From the NCBI RefSeq assembly GCF_002310375.3, contig NZ_CP023315.3, positions 1,116,001-1,180,000 on the forward strand: a DNA stretch of 64,000 bases, written 5' to 3'. This document shows, piece after piece, positions 43,152 to 53,250 of the stretch. Position numbers and translations under genes: made by a program. The stretch is from Caulobacter vibrioides. GTDB taxonomy: Bacteria; Pseudomonadota; Alphaproteobacteria; Caulobacterales; Caulobacteraceae. The notes beneath the pieces were generated by a model. It had not been told where the DNA came from. It saw only the letters and a list, made by a program, of their open reading frames with translations, and did not search any database. Positions within the stretch are counted from its first letter, which is position 1. Every line of letters starts with the position of its first letter.

Positions 43152-44381
43152 CTACAGCGCCGCGTAACCGTCGAGCTGCGCCAGCTGAACGTGACCGGCC
43201 TCCGCGAGGGGCGGGCCGTCCATCACCGCCTTGAAGGCCACCTTGAACGCCGCCATCTCCTCGGGCGTGCCGACCGAGACGCGCACGGCGTTGGGCCAGA
43301 TCGGCCAGGTGCGGCCGATCATGACGTTCCTGGCCTTCATCGCCGCCATCACCGCGCGGCCGTTGCGGCCGGTGTCGATCATGAAGCAGTTGGTCTGCGG
43401 ATCGCCGATGACCTTGTAGCCGCCCGCCTTCAGCCAGGCGATCGTGTCGCGCCGGGTGTCGCCGATGATCTTGCGGCGCTCGGGGATCAGGTTCGGGTCC
43501 TCCAGCGAGGCGCGGGCGGCGGCCGAACCGGTGATCGGCATGGCGTTCTGGCCGAACGGCTTGAGCTTGGCCAACAGGTCCGGACGGCCCGCCGCGAAGC
43601 CGCAGCGGATGCCGGCCATGCCGTAGATCTTCGAGAAGGTCCGCAGCACGATCAGGTCCTTGCCCTGGGCGACCAGGTCCAGGGTGTCGGGCTCGTCGGT
43701 CAGGTGGATATAGGCCTCGTCGACCAGCAGGATCGACCCCGCCGGCTTGTTCTCCAGCGCCCAGACAATGTCCTGCTTGGTCGTGAGCGTGCCGGTCGGG
43801 TTGTTGGGGTTGCAGATATAGATGACGCCCGCCTGAGCGTCGGCGGCGACCATCGCCTTGACGTCGTGGGCGAAGGCGCTGGTCAGGGGCGTCTTGATGA
43901 TCTTGGCCTGGCTGGTCCGGGCCGCGAACATGCCCGCCTCATAGGACGGATCGGCGGTGACGAAGCTCTTGGTCGGCGAGGTGAAGGCCAGGACGCTGTA
44001 GTGCAGGGGCTCGGACGAGCCGGCGTAGACCGCGATGAACTCCGGCTTCAGGCCGCTCTGCGCCGCGATGGTCTTGGTCAGGCGTTCGGTTTCGCCGGTG
44101 ATGTCATAGCGTCCGCCCAGCGGCGCCACGCGCGCGATCGCCTCGCAGGCCGCCTTGCTGGGGCCCAGCGGGTTTTCGTTAGCGTTGATCAGCACCATGC
44201 TGGAGGGCGGCGCGGTGGGACCCTGGCCGTGGAGCGCCATGCCCGACGGCGGGGCGGGTGTCTGGGCCGCGTGCGCGAGGCTGGCCTCGGTCATGATCGG
44301 AGCCGCCGTGGCCAGGAAGGCGGCGCTGCGCAGGAAGGCGCGGCGCCCCAGCGCGGGATTGTCCGACGTTTCGTTGACCAT
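43152..44381 (-). CDS. Tat-exported class I/II aminotransferase (HisC-like)
   Basis: ATG 44381 (MVNETSDNPALGRRAFLRSAA) has a strong GGGGGAAAAG ribosome site. The twin-arginine signal runs to about residue 42 (GRRAFLRSAAFLATAAPIM). The 409-residue product is a fold-type I PLP enzyme: NANENPLGPSKAA at the substrate end, YICNPNNPTGTLTT for cofactor binding and TFSKIYGMAGIRCG with Lys251 as the Schiff-base residue. The arrangement matches histidinol-phosphate aminotransferase relatives. Export through Tat would place a cofactor-loaded enzyme in the periplasm, so histidine synthesis is unlikely. It is transcribed alone. Confidence 0.9.
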   Translation of the reverse strand: MVNETSDNPALGRRAFLRSAAFLATAAPIMTEASLAHAAQTPAPPSGMALHGQGPTAPPSSMVLINANENPLGPSKAACEAIARVAPLGGRYDITGETERLTKTIAAQSGLKPEFIAVYAGSSEPLHYSVLAFTSPTKSFVTADPSYEAGMFAARTSQAKIIKTPLTSAFAHDVKAMVAADAQAGVIYICNPNNPTGTLTTKQDIVWALENKPAGSILLVDEAYIHLTDEPDTLDLVAQGKDLIVLRTFSKIYGMAGIRCGFAAGRPDLLAKLKPFGQNAMPITGSAAARASLEDPNLIPERRKIIGDTRRDTIAWLKAGGYKVIGDPQTNCFMIDTGRNGRAVMAAMKARNVMIGRTWPIWPNAVRVSVGTPEEMAAFKVAFKAVMDGPPLAEAGHVQLAQLDGYAAL

Positions 44382-44599
44382 GGTCTTTTCCCCCTTCAAT
44401 CGAGGGGCCTAGGACGCGCCGATGCGTGGGGGCGTGCAAGGGTCAGGCGGGCGGGAAAATGCGCGGCGCCCAAGGTGAGGGCAGGCGCGGGCTCGCCTTG
44501 GCCGTCCCGGCGCGAAATGCGGGCGGCCGACACGGCGGGGGAAGCGATCTCGGGCCTGTTCGTCGGGCCTGGAGGGTTCCTCGAAACCCGACAGCGCGG

Positions 44600-45079
44600 C
44601 TAGCCGGGGAACTTCAACAGGTTCGGCTTGGGGATGGCGGCCTTGAAGCTGCCGCGCGACTTGGCGGTGTCCAGCCCGAACTCGGCCCAGGCCGACAGGA
44701 AGCCGTTGCTCGCCTGGCTCGGCGACGACGGGACCAGATCCAGAGCAGGGCGCGAGGCGACGGCGGCGCGGGCGGCGGCCCAGGCGTCCGGCTCCGCCGT
44801 GGCGTAGGCGCCGTCCGCAGCGACCAACTGGCCCGCGAGGTCCGAGTCGAGGAACCGCAGGGTCACGGCCGTTTCCGGCGGCAGGTCGGTGAGGCTTTCC
44901 AGCGCTTCGGTCAGGGCCAAGAGGCTCATCTTGGCGGCGCTGGTGCGTCGCTCGCCGCCGGCGGCGCCCTTGATCGCCGCAGCGCCCGTCTCGCCGTCCA
45001 TCTTCCGGACATAGGCCCATCCGCCATAGCCCGGGTCGGGGCGGCAGAGGCTGGCGATCCAAACAGTGACGGCGGCCAT
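44600..45079 (-). CDS. RNase H-fold protein with lost catalytic residues (tentative)
   Basis: The 159-residue product opens with VWIASLCRPDPGYGGWAYVRKM, which lines up with the first strand and GPGGYGA loop of RNase HI. RRTSAAKMSLLALTEALESL corresponds to the helix with TNNRMELMAAI, and LRFLDSDLAGQLV to the strand with its Asp. The first Asp and the helix Glu of the active site are replaced (Ser and Ser), so it is probably not a nuclease. The fold assignment is inference from motif order. It diverges from the TPR gene with CtrA-type sites between. Confidence 0.55.
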   Translation of the reverse strand: MAAVTVWIASLCRPDPGYGGWAYVRKMDGETGAAAIKGAAGGERRTSAAKMSLLALTEALESLTDLPPETAVTLRFLDSDLAGQLVAADGAYATAEPDAWAAARAAVASRPALDLVPSSPSQASNGFLSAWAEFGLDTAKSRGSFKAAIPKPNLLKFPG

Positions 45080-45345
45080 GTCGGGCTCCGGAATCGACGG
45101 TTCTGAGCGCCTTCTAGCCTGCTTTGGGCCCCTGAGGGGAGGGCGGGCGCGAACGAAAGGTAAACCCAGGCTTAAAACTTAGGGTTAACGTCATTTTCAG
45201 TTCGGTGAACAAAGTTCTAAGATCTGAAGCGGCGAGGCCCGTGCCGCCGTATTCGCCAAAGCAAGAAATGTGCCAATTCAATACGCTATCAACCATAATG
45301 GTTGAAATCTAAGCGGTAGTGTAAAAACAAAGAAAATATTTATGG

Positions 45346-45360
45346 TTAACGCGCCGTAAA
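45346..45360. promoter_or_regulatory. Weaker CtrA-type box (TTAA-N7-TAAA)
   Basis: The sequence ttaacgcgccgtaaa has one good half (TTAA) and a shifted second half after seven bases. It starts 21 bp, two helical turns, before the better box. CtrA sites have the form TTAA-N7-TTAA(C). Confidence 0.45.
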
Positions 45361-45366
45361 CACTTC

Positions 45367-45381
45367 TTAACCACTTGTTAA
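45367..45381. promoter_or_regulatory. CtrA-type box (exact TTAA-N7-TTAA)
   Basis: The sequence ttaaccacttgttaa fits the core of the CtrA consensus exactly. It lies about 92 bp before ATG 45473 of the TPR gene. CtrA is the master response regulator that the nearby CckA phosphorylates through ChpT. Direct binding here is inference. Confidence 0.7.
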
Positions 45382-45472
45382 AATCCGCTGGCTCCGGTTT
45401 TGCTGCTCAGGCGTTGAACCTGCTCCGGGCTGTCCCGGGGTGGGACGATCCGTAAGCGGAGTGCGCGTGGCG

Positions 45473-46840
45473 ATGTTCGAGTTCGGACGAGATCTGAAGC
45501 GGTTGTTCGGCGTTGACGCCGAGGGCGGTTTCAAGGGGGCGTGGCGCGAAGGGCTGACCGGCGGGGACACGTCCTTGCTGGAACTGCTGGATGTGCGGCT
45601 CCTGGCCAATGAAGCGCGATCGGCCGACGTCGTCGCCGGACGCATCGGCGCCAAGGATCGTGGGGCGCGGCTGCTGGAAGCCGCCGTCGTCTGGCGCGAA
45701 CTGGCCCGCAGAACCGGCGACGCCGCCGCGCTGCGCAAGGGCGCCGCCCAGGCCGAGGCCGCCGCCAAGCTTTTTGAATCCGAGCGCCGGCACGACGCCC
45801 TGTCCGCCGCCCGCTGCGAGCAGGCCGTGCTGGCGGTGCTGGGCGCGGACCTCTTCGGCGACGAGGGATTGGTCGCTGCGGCGTCGGCGACACTGGCCCG
45901 CACCCCCGCTCACCAACGGACCGCCCAGTGCGGCGCGCTGGCCGCCGGCCTGGAAGGGCGCGTGGCGCTCTCGGAAAACAACCTTGATCGCGCCATGGCC
46001 GCGATCCGAGCCTTCGAGGCGCCGCTGCGGGCGCTGGCCGCCGTCAAGCGCGCCAAGGGCGGCGCCGCGCGTCTGCTGGTGGCCGACCAGCGCGCCGCGC
46101 GGATCGAACTGATCCTGTCTTGCGCCGACCGCCTGAAGGATCGCGCCCTGGCCGAGCAGGCTGCGGCGGAAGCCAAGACCGCTGCGGCCGCCCTGGATCC
46201 CGATTTCGAACCCCTGGCCTGGGCGCGCCTGCAAGGTCTTCGCGGCTCGGCCTTGATCCAGCTGGGCGAGCTGGATGGCGAGATCTCGCGCATCGCCGAG
46301 GGCGTCGAGGCGCTGACTGAAGCGGTCGAGGCGGTTCCCGCCGATCACAGCCCGATGGACTGGGCGCGCGCCCAGGCCTTGCTGGGCGCTGCGCTGCAGG
46401 CGATGGGCGAGGCCTCGACCAGCGAGCGCGCCTTCGAACAGGCGGTGATGGCCTACGACCGGGCGACCCAGACCCTGAAGGCGCAGCCGGCCCTGGCCCT
46501 GCGCGCGGTGGTCGCCAACAATCGCGCGCTGTGCCTGGCGCGATGCGCCGAATTGACCGCCGATCTGGCGGTGCTGGACGCGGCCGAACTGGCCTTCAAG
46601 GCCGAACTCGCGGCCGCGCCGGGCGCGCGCGATCCGGCCAGTTGGGCCGTCGCGCAAATGAATCTGGCCCGCCTCTATGAGGCCCGGGTGGAGATCACCG
46701 GCCGTGATGACGGTCGTCTGGCCCGGGCCGGCGCGGCTCTGGCCTGCGCCTTCGACGTCTTCTCGGAGCTTGGGCTTCGGTCGCTGACCGACCTGGCGGC
46801 ACAGGGCCTGCAACGTCTCAAGCAGGCCCAGGCCGTCTGA
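45473..46840 (+). CDS. TPR-rich protein of unknown function
   Basis: I take ATG 45473 (MFEFGRDLKRLFGVDAEGG); a GTG at 45467 and a start at 45440 are also possible. The 455-residue product is almost entirely alanine-rich helix. It has several TPR-like repeats with pattern positions W/L-G-Y-A-F (WARLQGLRGSALIQLGEL, WARAQALLGAALQAMGEA, WAVAQMNLARLYEARVEI). It has no signal peptide or membrane span and probably acts as a scaffold. Two CtrA-type boxes upstream place it in the cell-cycle regulon by inference. It is co-directional with fliQRflhB. Confidence 0.75.
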   Translation: MFEFGRDLKRLFGVDAEGGFKGAWREGLTGGDTSLLELLDVRLLANEARSADVVAGRIGAKDRGARLLEAAVVWRELARRTGDAAALRKGAAQAEAAAKLFESERRHDALSAARCEQAVLAVLGADLFGDEGLVAAASATLARTPAHQRTAQCGALAAGLEGRVALSENNLDRAMAAIRAFEAPLRALAAVKRAKGGAARLLVADQRAARIELILSCADRLKDRALAEQAAAEAKTAAAALDPDFEPLAWARLQGLRGSALIQLGELDGEISRIAEGVEALTEAVEAVPADHSPMDWARAQALLGAALQAMGEASTSERAFEQAVMAYDRATQTLKAQPALALRAVVANNRALCLARCAELTADLAVLDAAELAFKAELAAAPGARDPASWAVAQMNLARLYEARVEITGRDDGRLARAGAALACAFDVFSELGLRSLTDLAAQGLQRLKQAQAV

Positions 46841-46904
46841 TCCGAAACGTAACATCAGGCGGCGAAAGGCCCGCCGATAAAAAGACCAGTACAGGGATGA
46901 ACAC

Positions 46905-47216
46905 GTGATCGCTTCGCTCGCTCTCGCCGCCGCCATCGCCGCCGCCGCCGCCGCCGCCCCTCAGGCCCAGGCCCAGACGGACCTGCTGAAGCCCGTGTCG
47001 GAGCCGCGCATCGCCGTCGCCGTACTGAACTGCCTGGTGAAGAACGATGGCTACCTGACGGCCTGCACCGTGCAGGACGAGAGCCCGAACGATCTGGGCG
47101 TCGGCCAGGCCGCGCTGTCGATGGTCTCGCAGGTCCAGGTCGACCTCTTGGGTCCGGACGGCAAGAGCCGCGCGGGCTCGTACATTCAGGTGCCGGTGCG
47201 CATCCGCATCCGCTAA
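46905..47216 (+). CDS. Exported small TonB-C-like protein
   Basis: A GTG start at 46905 (MIASLALAAAIAAAAAAAPQA), preceded by AGGGATG, gives 103 residues with a signal peptide. The mature part (IAVAVLNCLVKNDGYLTACTVQDESPNDLGVGQAALSMVSQV, ending SYIQVPVRIRIR) follows the TonB C-terminal pattern C..G.L..C.V..ESP...G...AAL...V.IRF. The rest of a TonB protein is absent: no membrane anchor beyond the signal and no Pro-rich linker. It may pair with receptors or be a stand-alone periplasmic module. It sits directly before the flagellar export operon. Confidence 0.6.
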   Translation: MIASLALAAAIAAAAAAAPQAQAQTDLLKPVSEPRIAVAVLNCLVKNDGYLTACTVQDESPNDLGVGQAALSMVSQVQVDLLGPDGKSRAGSYIQVPVRIRIR

Positions 47217-47282
47217 ACGCGCCTTTCGGCGGCCGGGACACAGCGTCGCGGCCGTCGGCCAAGGGCTTTTGAGGGCTAACCC

Positions 47283-47298
47283 CTAACGCCCTGTTAAC
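47283..47298 (+). promoter_or_regulatory. CtrA box of the fliQ promoter
   Basis: The sequence ctaacgccctgttaac is a TTAA-N7-TTAAC site with one mismatch (C for T) in the first half, followed by catatttcg. It lies about 70 bp before the fliQ start. In Caulobacter, fliQ is a classical early flagellar (class II) promoter and was the promoter used to discover CtrA. Confidence 0.85.
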
Positions 47299-47365
47299 CA
47301 TATTTCGCTCATCTTGGAGCCTCGATTCCAGGCGGCCTGTTCGGCCGATTCCCACGAGGCTTTTG

Positions 47366-47629
47366 ATGACGGGCGCCGAGGTTCTTGATGTCGGCCGGGA
47401 CGCGATCTGGCTGACGCTTCAGCTCTGCGCGCCGGTGCTGATCGTCGGCCTGATCGTCGGTGTCGCCATCGGTCTGTTCCAGGCCCTGACCCAGATCCAG
47501 GAAGCCACCCTCGTCTACGCTCCGAAGATCGTGGCGATCTTCATCTCGCTGCTGATCTTCTTGCCGCTGATGGGCTCGCTGATGAGCGGCTTCATGCGCC
47601 AGATCGCCGCCCGCATCGCCGGCATGTAG
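47366..47629 (+). CDS. fliQ: Flagellar export-gate protein FliQ
   Basis: ATG 47366 (MTGAEVLDVGRDAIWLTLQL), after GAGG, gives 87 residues. FliQ is a small two-span membrane part of the flagellar type III export gate with FliP and FliR. Two hydrophobic helices (LTLQLCAPVLIVGLIVGVAIGLFQAL and VYAPKIVAIFISLLIFLPLM) and the family block QIQEATLVYAPK are clear. It heads the fliQ-fliR-flhB operon behind a CtrA box, which sets early cell-cycle expression. Confidence 0.96.
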   Translation: MTGAEVLDVGRDAIWLTLQLCAPVLIVGLIVGVAIGLFQALTQIQEATLVYAPKIVAIFISLLIFLPLMGSLMSGFMRQIAARIAGM

Positions 47630-47643
47630 GGAGGCGAGGGGCC

Positions 47644-48399
47644 TTGAACGCTTTCGCCACGGCCTTTCAGGTCTATGTCGCCGCTCTCGTGTTCGCACGG
47701 GTGGGCGCCATGGTCATGACCATGCCGGGCATCGGCGATCCGGCGATTCCCGCCCGCATTCGCCTGTCGTTCGCCCTGCTGATGGCGCTGATCCTGGCGC
47801 CGCTGGTCCAGAACACGGTCGGACCGATCCCCAGCACCCTGGGCGGACTGGGCGGCGCGGTGATCCACGAGGTCCTGATCGGCCTGATGATTGGTTCGGT
47901 GCTGCGCCTCTTCATGACCTCGCTGACGACGGCCGGCGAAATCATCTCGATGCAGACCACGCTGTCGTTCGCCCAGAGCACCAATCCGTCGATGGAAGGG
48001 TCGAGCACGGCGGTGGCGACCTTCCTGTCGATGCTGGGCCTGACCTTGGTGATGGCCACGGACCTGCATCACCTGTTCATCGCCGCCATCGTCAAGTCGT
48101 ACACGATCTTCCCGTTCACCCGGGCCGTGCCGGTGAACGACGCGGCCGCCCTGGCGGTGCAGACGGTCGCGCAGTCGTTCACCCTGGGCGTGCAGCTGGC
48201 CGCGCCGGTGATCGTGTTCTCTCTGGTTTTCAACCTCGCCACCGGCCTGGTGGGGCGGGTCATGCCGGCCTTCCAGATCTTCTTCGTGGCCTCGCCGCTC
48301 AGCGTGATCCTGGGCCTGTCTCTGCTGGCGCTGTCGCTGGGCGGCATCGCCATGGTCTGGACCGACCGCTACCGCGAACTCTTGGACATCTTCGTCTAG
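47644..48399 (+). CDS. fliR: Flagellar export-gate protein FliR
   Basis: A TTG start at 47644, with GGAGGCGAGGGG upstream, gives 251 residues. FliR is a multi-span membrane protein of the export gate. It has at least six hydrophobic segments, with VFARVGAMVMTMPGIGDPAIPARIRL at the N-terminus, GEIISMQTTLSFAQSTNPSME in the middle and a conserved RVMPAFQIFFVASPLSVILGLSLL near the C-terminus. It is 14 bp behind fliQ and 9 bp before flhB. Confidence 0.96.
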   Translation: MNAFATAFQVYVAALVFARVGAMVMTMPGIGDPAIPARIRLSFALLMALILAPLVQNTVGPIPSTLGGLGGAVIHEVLIGLMIGSVLRLFMTSLTTAGEIISMQTTLSFAQSTNPSMEGSSTAVATFLSMLGLTLVMATDLHHLFIAAIVKSYTIFPFTRAVPVNDAAALAVQTVAQSFTLGVQLAAPVIVFSLVFNLATGLVGRVMPAFQIFFVASPLSVILGLSLLALSLGGIAMVWTDRYRELLDIFV

Positions 48400-48408
48400 G
48401 GGGCGCGC

Positions 48409-49494
48409 ATGGCGGAAGACTCAGATCCAGAATCGAAAACAGAAGAACCCTCAGCCAAGAAGCTGTCGGACGCCCGCGCCAAGGGCGATGTCGTCAAGTC
48501 GGCCGACATCCCGCAGCTGGCCTCGCTGGCCGGGGCGGTGTCGGTGATCCTGCTGGCGGGAGGCTGGCTGACCCGCGATCTGATGGCGGCCCTGACGCCG
48601 TTCATCGCTCACGCCGGCACGATCGACCTGACCAGCGGCGGGGCCATGGTGGTGCTGAAGCAGGCCCTGATGGCCGCGCTACCGCCGTTGGTTCTGGTCA
48701 TGGTGGTCACAGGCTTCGCCGGCGCGGCGGCCCACATCGCCCAGAGCGGCTTGCTGTTTACGCCCGACAAGATCAAGCCGGACTTCCAGAAGCTGGACCT
48801 GATCAAGGGCATGGGTCGCATCTTCGGCCCGGACGGCCTCGTTCAGTTTCTGAAGTCGGCGGTGAAGTTCCTGGTCACCGGCGTGATCGCCTATTTCGTG
48901 CTCAAGCCGCACGTCGGCGAGGTCCGCAATCTGGTCGGCATGGACCCGGCGGCGATGATCCCCGAGGCGATGAAGCTGTCGCGGAACCTGCTGCTCGCCG
49001 TGATCCTGCTGCTCGTGGCCACTTCGGCCTTCGACTACTTCTGGCAGCGGATGCGGTTCATGAAGCGCATGCGCATGACCCTTCAGGAGGTCAAGGACGA
49101 GTTCAAGCAGTCCGACGGTGATCCGCACATCAAGGGCAAGCGCCGCCAGATCCAGATGCAGCGCTCGCGTCAGCGGATGATGCAGGCCGTGCCCAAGGCC
49201 ACCGTCGTGGTCATGAACCCGACCCACTACGCCGTGGCGCTGAAATACGAGCAGGGCGAGACGCCCGCGCCGCTGTGCGTGGCCAAGGGCGTGGACGACC
49301 TGGCCTTGAAGATCCGCGCCGTCGCCGAGGAGCACGGCGTGCCGGTTCTGGAAGATCCGCCCCTCGCGCGCGCGCTGTACGCCAGCGTCGAAGTGGATGA
49401 GGAGATCCCCGTCGAGCACTTCGAAGCGGTCGCCAAGGTGATCAGCTTCATCCTGAACGGAAAGAAGCCCCAGCCCCGCGCGCGTCCTCTCTAA
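48409..49494 (+). CDS. flhB: Flagellar export switch protein FlhB
   Basis: The 361-residue protein switches substrate class in flagellar export. A charged N-terminus (EDSDPESKTEEPSAKKLSDAR) leads into four membrane spans. A linker (RMRFMKRMRMTLQEVKDEFKQSDGDPHIK) then joins the cytoplasmic domain, which carries the self-cleavage motif NPTHYAVAL with Asn270-Pro271. The C-terminal DDLALKIRAVAEEHGVPVLEDPPLARALY is typical. It ends the fliQ-fliR-flhB operon, and cckA follows 102 bp later with its own promoter region. Confidence 0.97.
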   Translation: MAEDSDPESKTEEPSAKKLSDARAKGDVVKSADIPQLASLAGAVSVILLAGGWLTRDLMAALTPFIAHAGTIDLTSGGAMVVLKQALMAALPPLVLVMVVTGFAGAAAHIAQSGLLFTPDKIKPDFQKLDLIKGMGRIFGPDGLVQFLKSAVKFLVTGVIAYFVLKPHVGEVRNLVGMDPAAMIPEAMKLSRNLLLAVILLLVATSAFDYFWQRMRFMKRMRMTLQEVKDEFKQSDGDPHIKGKRRQIQMQRSRQRMMQAVPKATVVVMNPTHYAVALKYEQGETPAPLCVAKGVDDLALKIRAVAEEHGVPVLEDPPLARALYASVEVDEEIPVEHFEAVAKVISFILNGKKPQPRARPL

Positions 49495-49596
49495 GCCACA
49501 TTCTGCGGAAAACTGACCTAGCCTCCAGAAAAGGCTATTGTTTCTCCGATTGCGGGTGAGTCGCGAGCTCGCCGTAAGAAAGGTACAACCTAGCCG

Positions 49597-51672
<2,076 letters not shown>

Positions 51673-51678
51673 GGCTCT

Positions 51679-51780
51679 GCGTCCTTCGAGGCCCGCTTTG
51701 CGGGCGCCTCAGGATGAGGATTTCAGGGCGATAGGGCCTCATCCTGAGGTGCGCGCTCGTGAGCGCGCCGCGAAGGACGC
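51679..51780. repeat. Intergenic inverted repeat, 'tgcgtccttcgagg' family
   Basis: The arms gcgtccttcgaggc and gcgaaggacgc, with inner cctcaggatgagg/cctcatcctgagg, fill the short gap between cckA and the convergent DUF4199 gene. It may act as a bidirectional hairpin at the ends of both transcripts. Confidence 0.88.
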
Positions 51781-51786
51781 GACGCC

Positions 51787-52305
51787 TTAAGCCTTCGCCG
51801 GCAGGAACTTCGGGTTACGCACCAGCGCCGCGCTGACCAGGGCGACCAGCACGCCGACCGGGAAGATCTCGGTGAAGGTCATGGGCATGCGCAAGAGCGG
51901 GTTGGCGTAGCTTCGCTTCATGGCTTCCAGGCTCGAGGCCAGCTTGGCGTACTCGGCGCCGGTGAGGCCGGCGGCCTTCTTTTGGGCCAGCGTGGCGGCG
52001 ACATACTGCTCCATGTAGCTGTAGTCGGTGAGCGCCAGATAGACCTCCCAGATCAGGACGTAGGCGATCCCCGCCACCAACGCGACGCCCAGGCCGACCA
52101 TCAGGGCGGGCCAGAACTTGATGACGCCGCCCAGCGCCTTGTCGCGGTGCGACTTGACCGCCAACAGGATCGACGACAGCCCGACCAGCATGATCAGGTA
52201 GCCCAGCCACAGGGTGTGCGGCGCTGAAAAGACGATCGTCGCGATGATGCCCAGGATGATAATCGCGCCGGAGATCAGGCCGTGGATCAGGATGGTGCGT
52301 TGCAT
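51787..52305 (-). CDS. DUF4199-family membrane protein
   Basis: The 172-residue protein has four membrane spans: ILIHGLISGAIIILGIIATIVF, LWLGYLIMLVGLSSILLAVK, FWPALMVGLGVALVAGIAYVLIWEVY and TFTEIFPVGVLVALVSAALV. VKSHRDKALGGVIKF after span 2 and EAMKRSYANPLLRMPMTF are DUF4199 features. Function is unknown. A membrane-tethered LuxR-type regulator lies 133 bp upstream in the same direction and may control or sense with it. Confidence 0.85.
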   Translation of the reverse strand: MQRTILIHGLISGAIIILGIIATIVFSAPHTLWLGYLIMLVGLSSILLAVKSHRDKALGGVIKFWPALMVGLGVALVAGIAYVLIWEVYLALTDYSYMEQYVAATLAQKKAAGLTGAEYAKLASSLEAMKRSYANPLLRMPMTFTEIFPVGVLVALVSAALVRNPKFLPAKA

Positions 52306-52438
52306 GGTGTCCTCCTCCGCGCCGCCCCCTGCGACGCGCCCCGACAGCTGTCCCGTTTCCTGCTCGAAGCGGTATCGCCCAAAAGGGTGAGATCGACAGT
52401 TTCGCCCGATCGGACCTTGGTCAAGGTCGGGCGCAAGG

Positions 52439-52852
52439 TCAGGGGATCAGCGACAGCTCCCGCGCCTTGCCGACCGCCTGGGTTCGGCGGCTGACCTCCA
52501 GCTTGCCGTAGAGGTTGCCCACGTGGGTCTTGACGGTGTTGGGCGAGAGGCCGAGGTCGCGGGCGATCTCCTTGTTCGAGCGACCGGCCGCCAGACGCTC
52601 CAGCACCTTGATCTCCTGGCCCGTCAGACCAAGACTCGCCAGGGCCGCGTCGTTGCGCTGGAAGATCTCGGGGCGAGCACGAGCGGCGATCCGCCAACCG
52701 ACCCAGACGCCGCCCCCGGCGAACGCGGCGCCGACCAGCCCGACATAGACCTGCCAGGAGAAGGCCCGCACGACAAAGCCGTACTCCAGCCATTGCAGAG
52801 CGAAGGCGCCCAGCGCCAGGACCAGCGCCCAGAGAACGACCGTGCGGATCAT
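52439..52852 (-). CDS. Membrane-tethered LuxR-type HTH regulator
   Basis: The 137-residue protein starts with two membrane helices (VVLWALVLALGAFALQWLEYGF and YVGLVGAAFAGGGVWVGWRI) and has no sensory domain. The C-terminus is a LuxR/GerE helix-turn-helix: LGLTGQEIKVLERLAAGRSNKEIARDLGLSPNTVKTHVGNLYGKLEVSRRTQAV. The DNA-binding domain is therefore held at the membrane. The DUF4199 gene follows in the same direction, suggesting a two-gene regulatory unit. Confidence 0.9.
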   Translation of the reverse strand: MIRTVVLWALVLALGAFALQWLEYGFVVRAFSWQVYVGLVGAAFAGGGVWVGWRIAARARPEIFQRNDAALASLGLTGQEIKVLERLAAGRSNKEIARDLGLSPNTVKTHVGNLYGKLEVSRRTQAVGKARELSLIP

Positions 52853-52890
52853 GGGCGAAAGGGTGCGTGAACCAAGCGGCGCGTCAAGGC

Positions 52891-53208
52891 TCAGGACAGG
52901 CGCGCCTTGGCCTCCGGCGGGGCGACTTGGTCGAACAGGATCTGAAGGTGCTGATCCTTGGCGTGATCGTTGTGCAGTTCCCAGGACAGCGAAACGGGCA
53001 GTCGCAGCCGGCCGCTATCCGGCAGGCGAGCGATCAACACACGCCAGGAAAAGCCTTCGCCCGGATCGCCCAGCGGGTCCTTGAACTCGACGGGCGCGGG
53101 GTCGCGCAGGCGGAATTTGCGCTCGGGATGAGCCTCGAACCAGGCGCGGTCGGCCTCGGCGGTGGGATCGGGAACGGCGACGAGCTTGGCGGTGACTTTG
53201 CGAACCAT
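52891..53208 (-). CDS. Small protein of unknown function (105 residues)
   Basis: I do not recognise the family. The sequence MVRKVTAKLVAVPDPTAEAD is followed by charged, strand-rich stretches (AHPERKFRLRDPAPVEFKDP, FSWRVLIARLPDSGRLRLPVSLSWELHN). It has no signal peptide or span. It is in line with the LuxR gene and the GNAT gene, each separated by about 40 bp, so a minus-strand operon is possible. Confidence 0.65.
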   Translation of the reverse strand: MVRKVTAKLVAVPDPTAEADRAWFEAHPERKFRLRDPAPVEFKDPLGDPGEGFSWRVLIARLPDSGRLRLPVSLSWELHNDHAKDQHLQILFDQVAPPEAKARLS

Positions 53209-53250
53209 GGTCCGCAGATAGCATGTTTCGCGCCGGCGGGCGTTATGGGG

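Larger units (their letters stand above)
45080..45472. other. AT-rich divergent regulatory region (about 390 bp)
   Basis: The gap between the RNase H-like gene and the TPR gene is unusually AT-rich. It contains repeated gttaac words and the two CtrA-type boxes listed separately. I see no gene, tRNA or terminator in it. A GGAG or GAG ribosome site precedes both candidate starts of the TPR gene. Confidence 0.7.
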
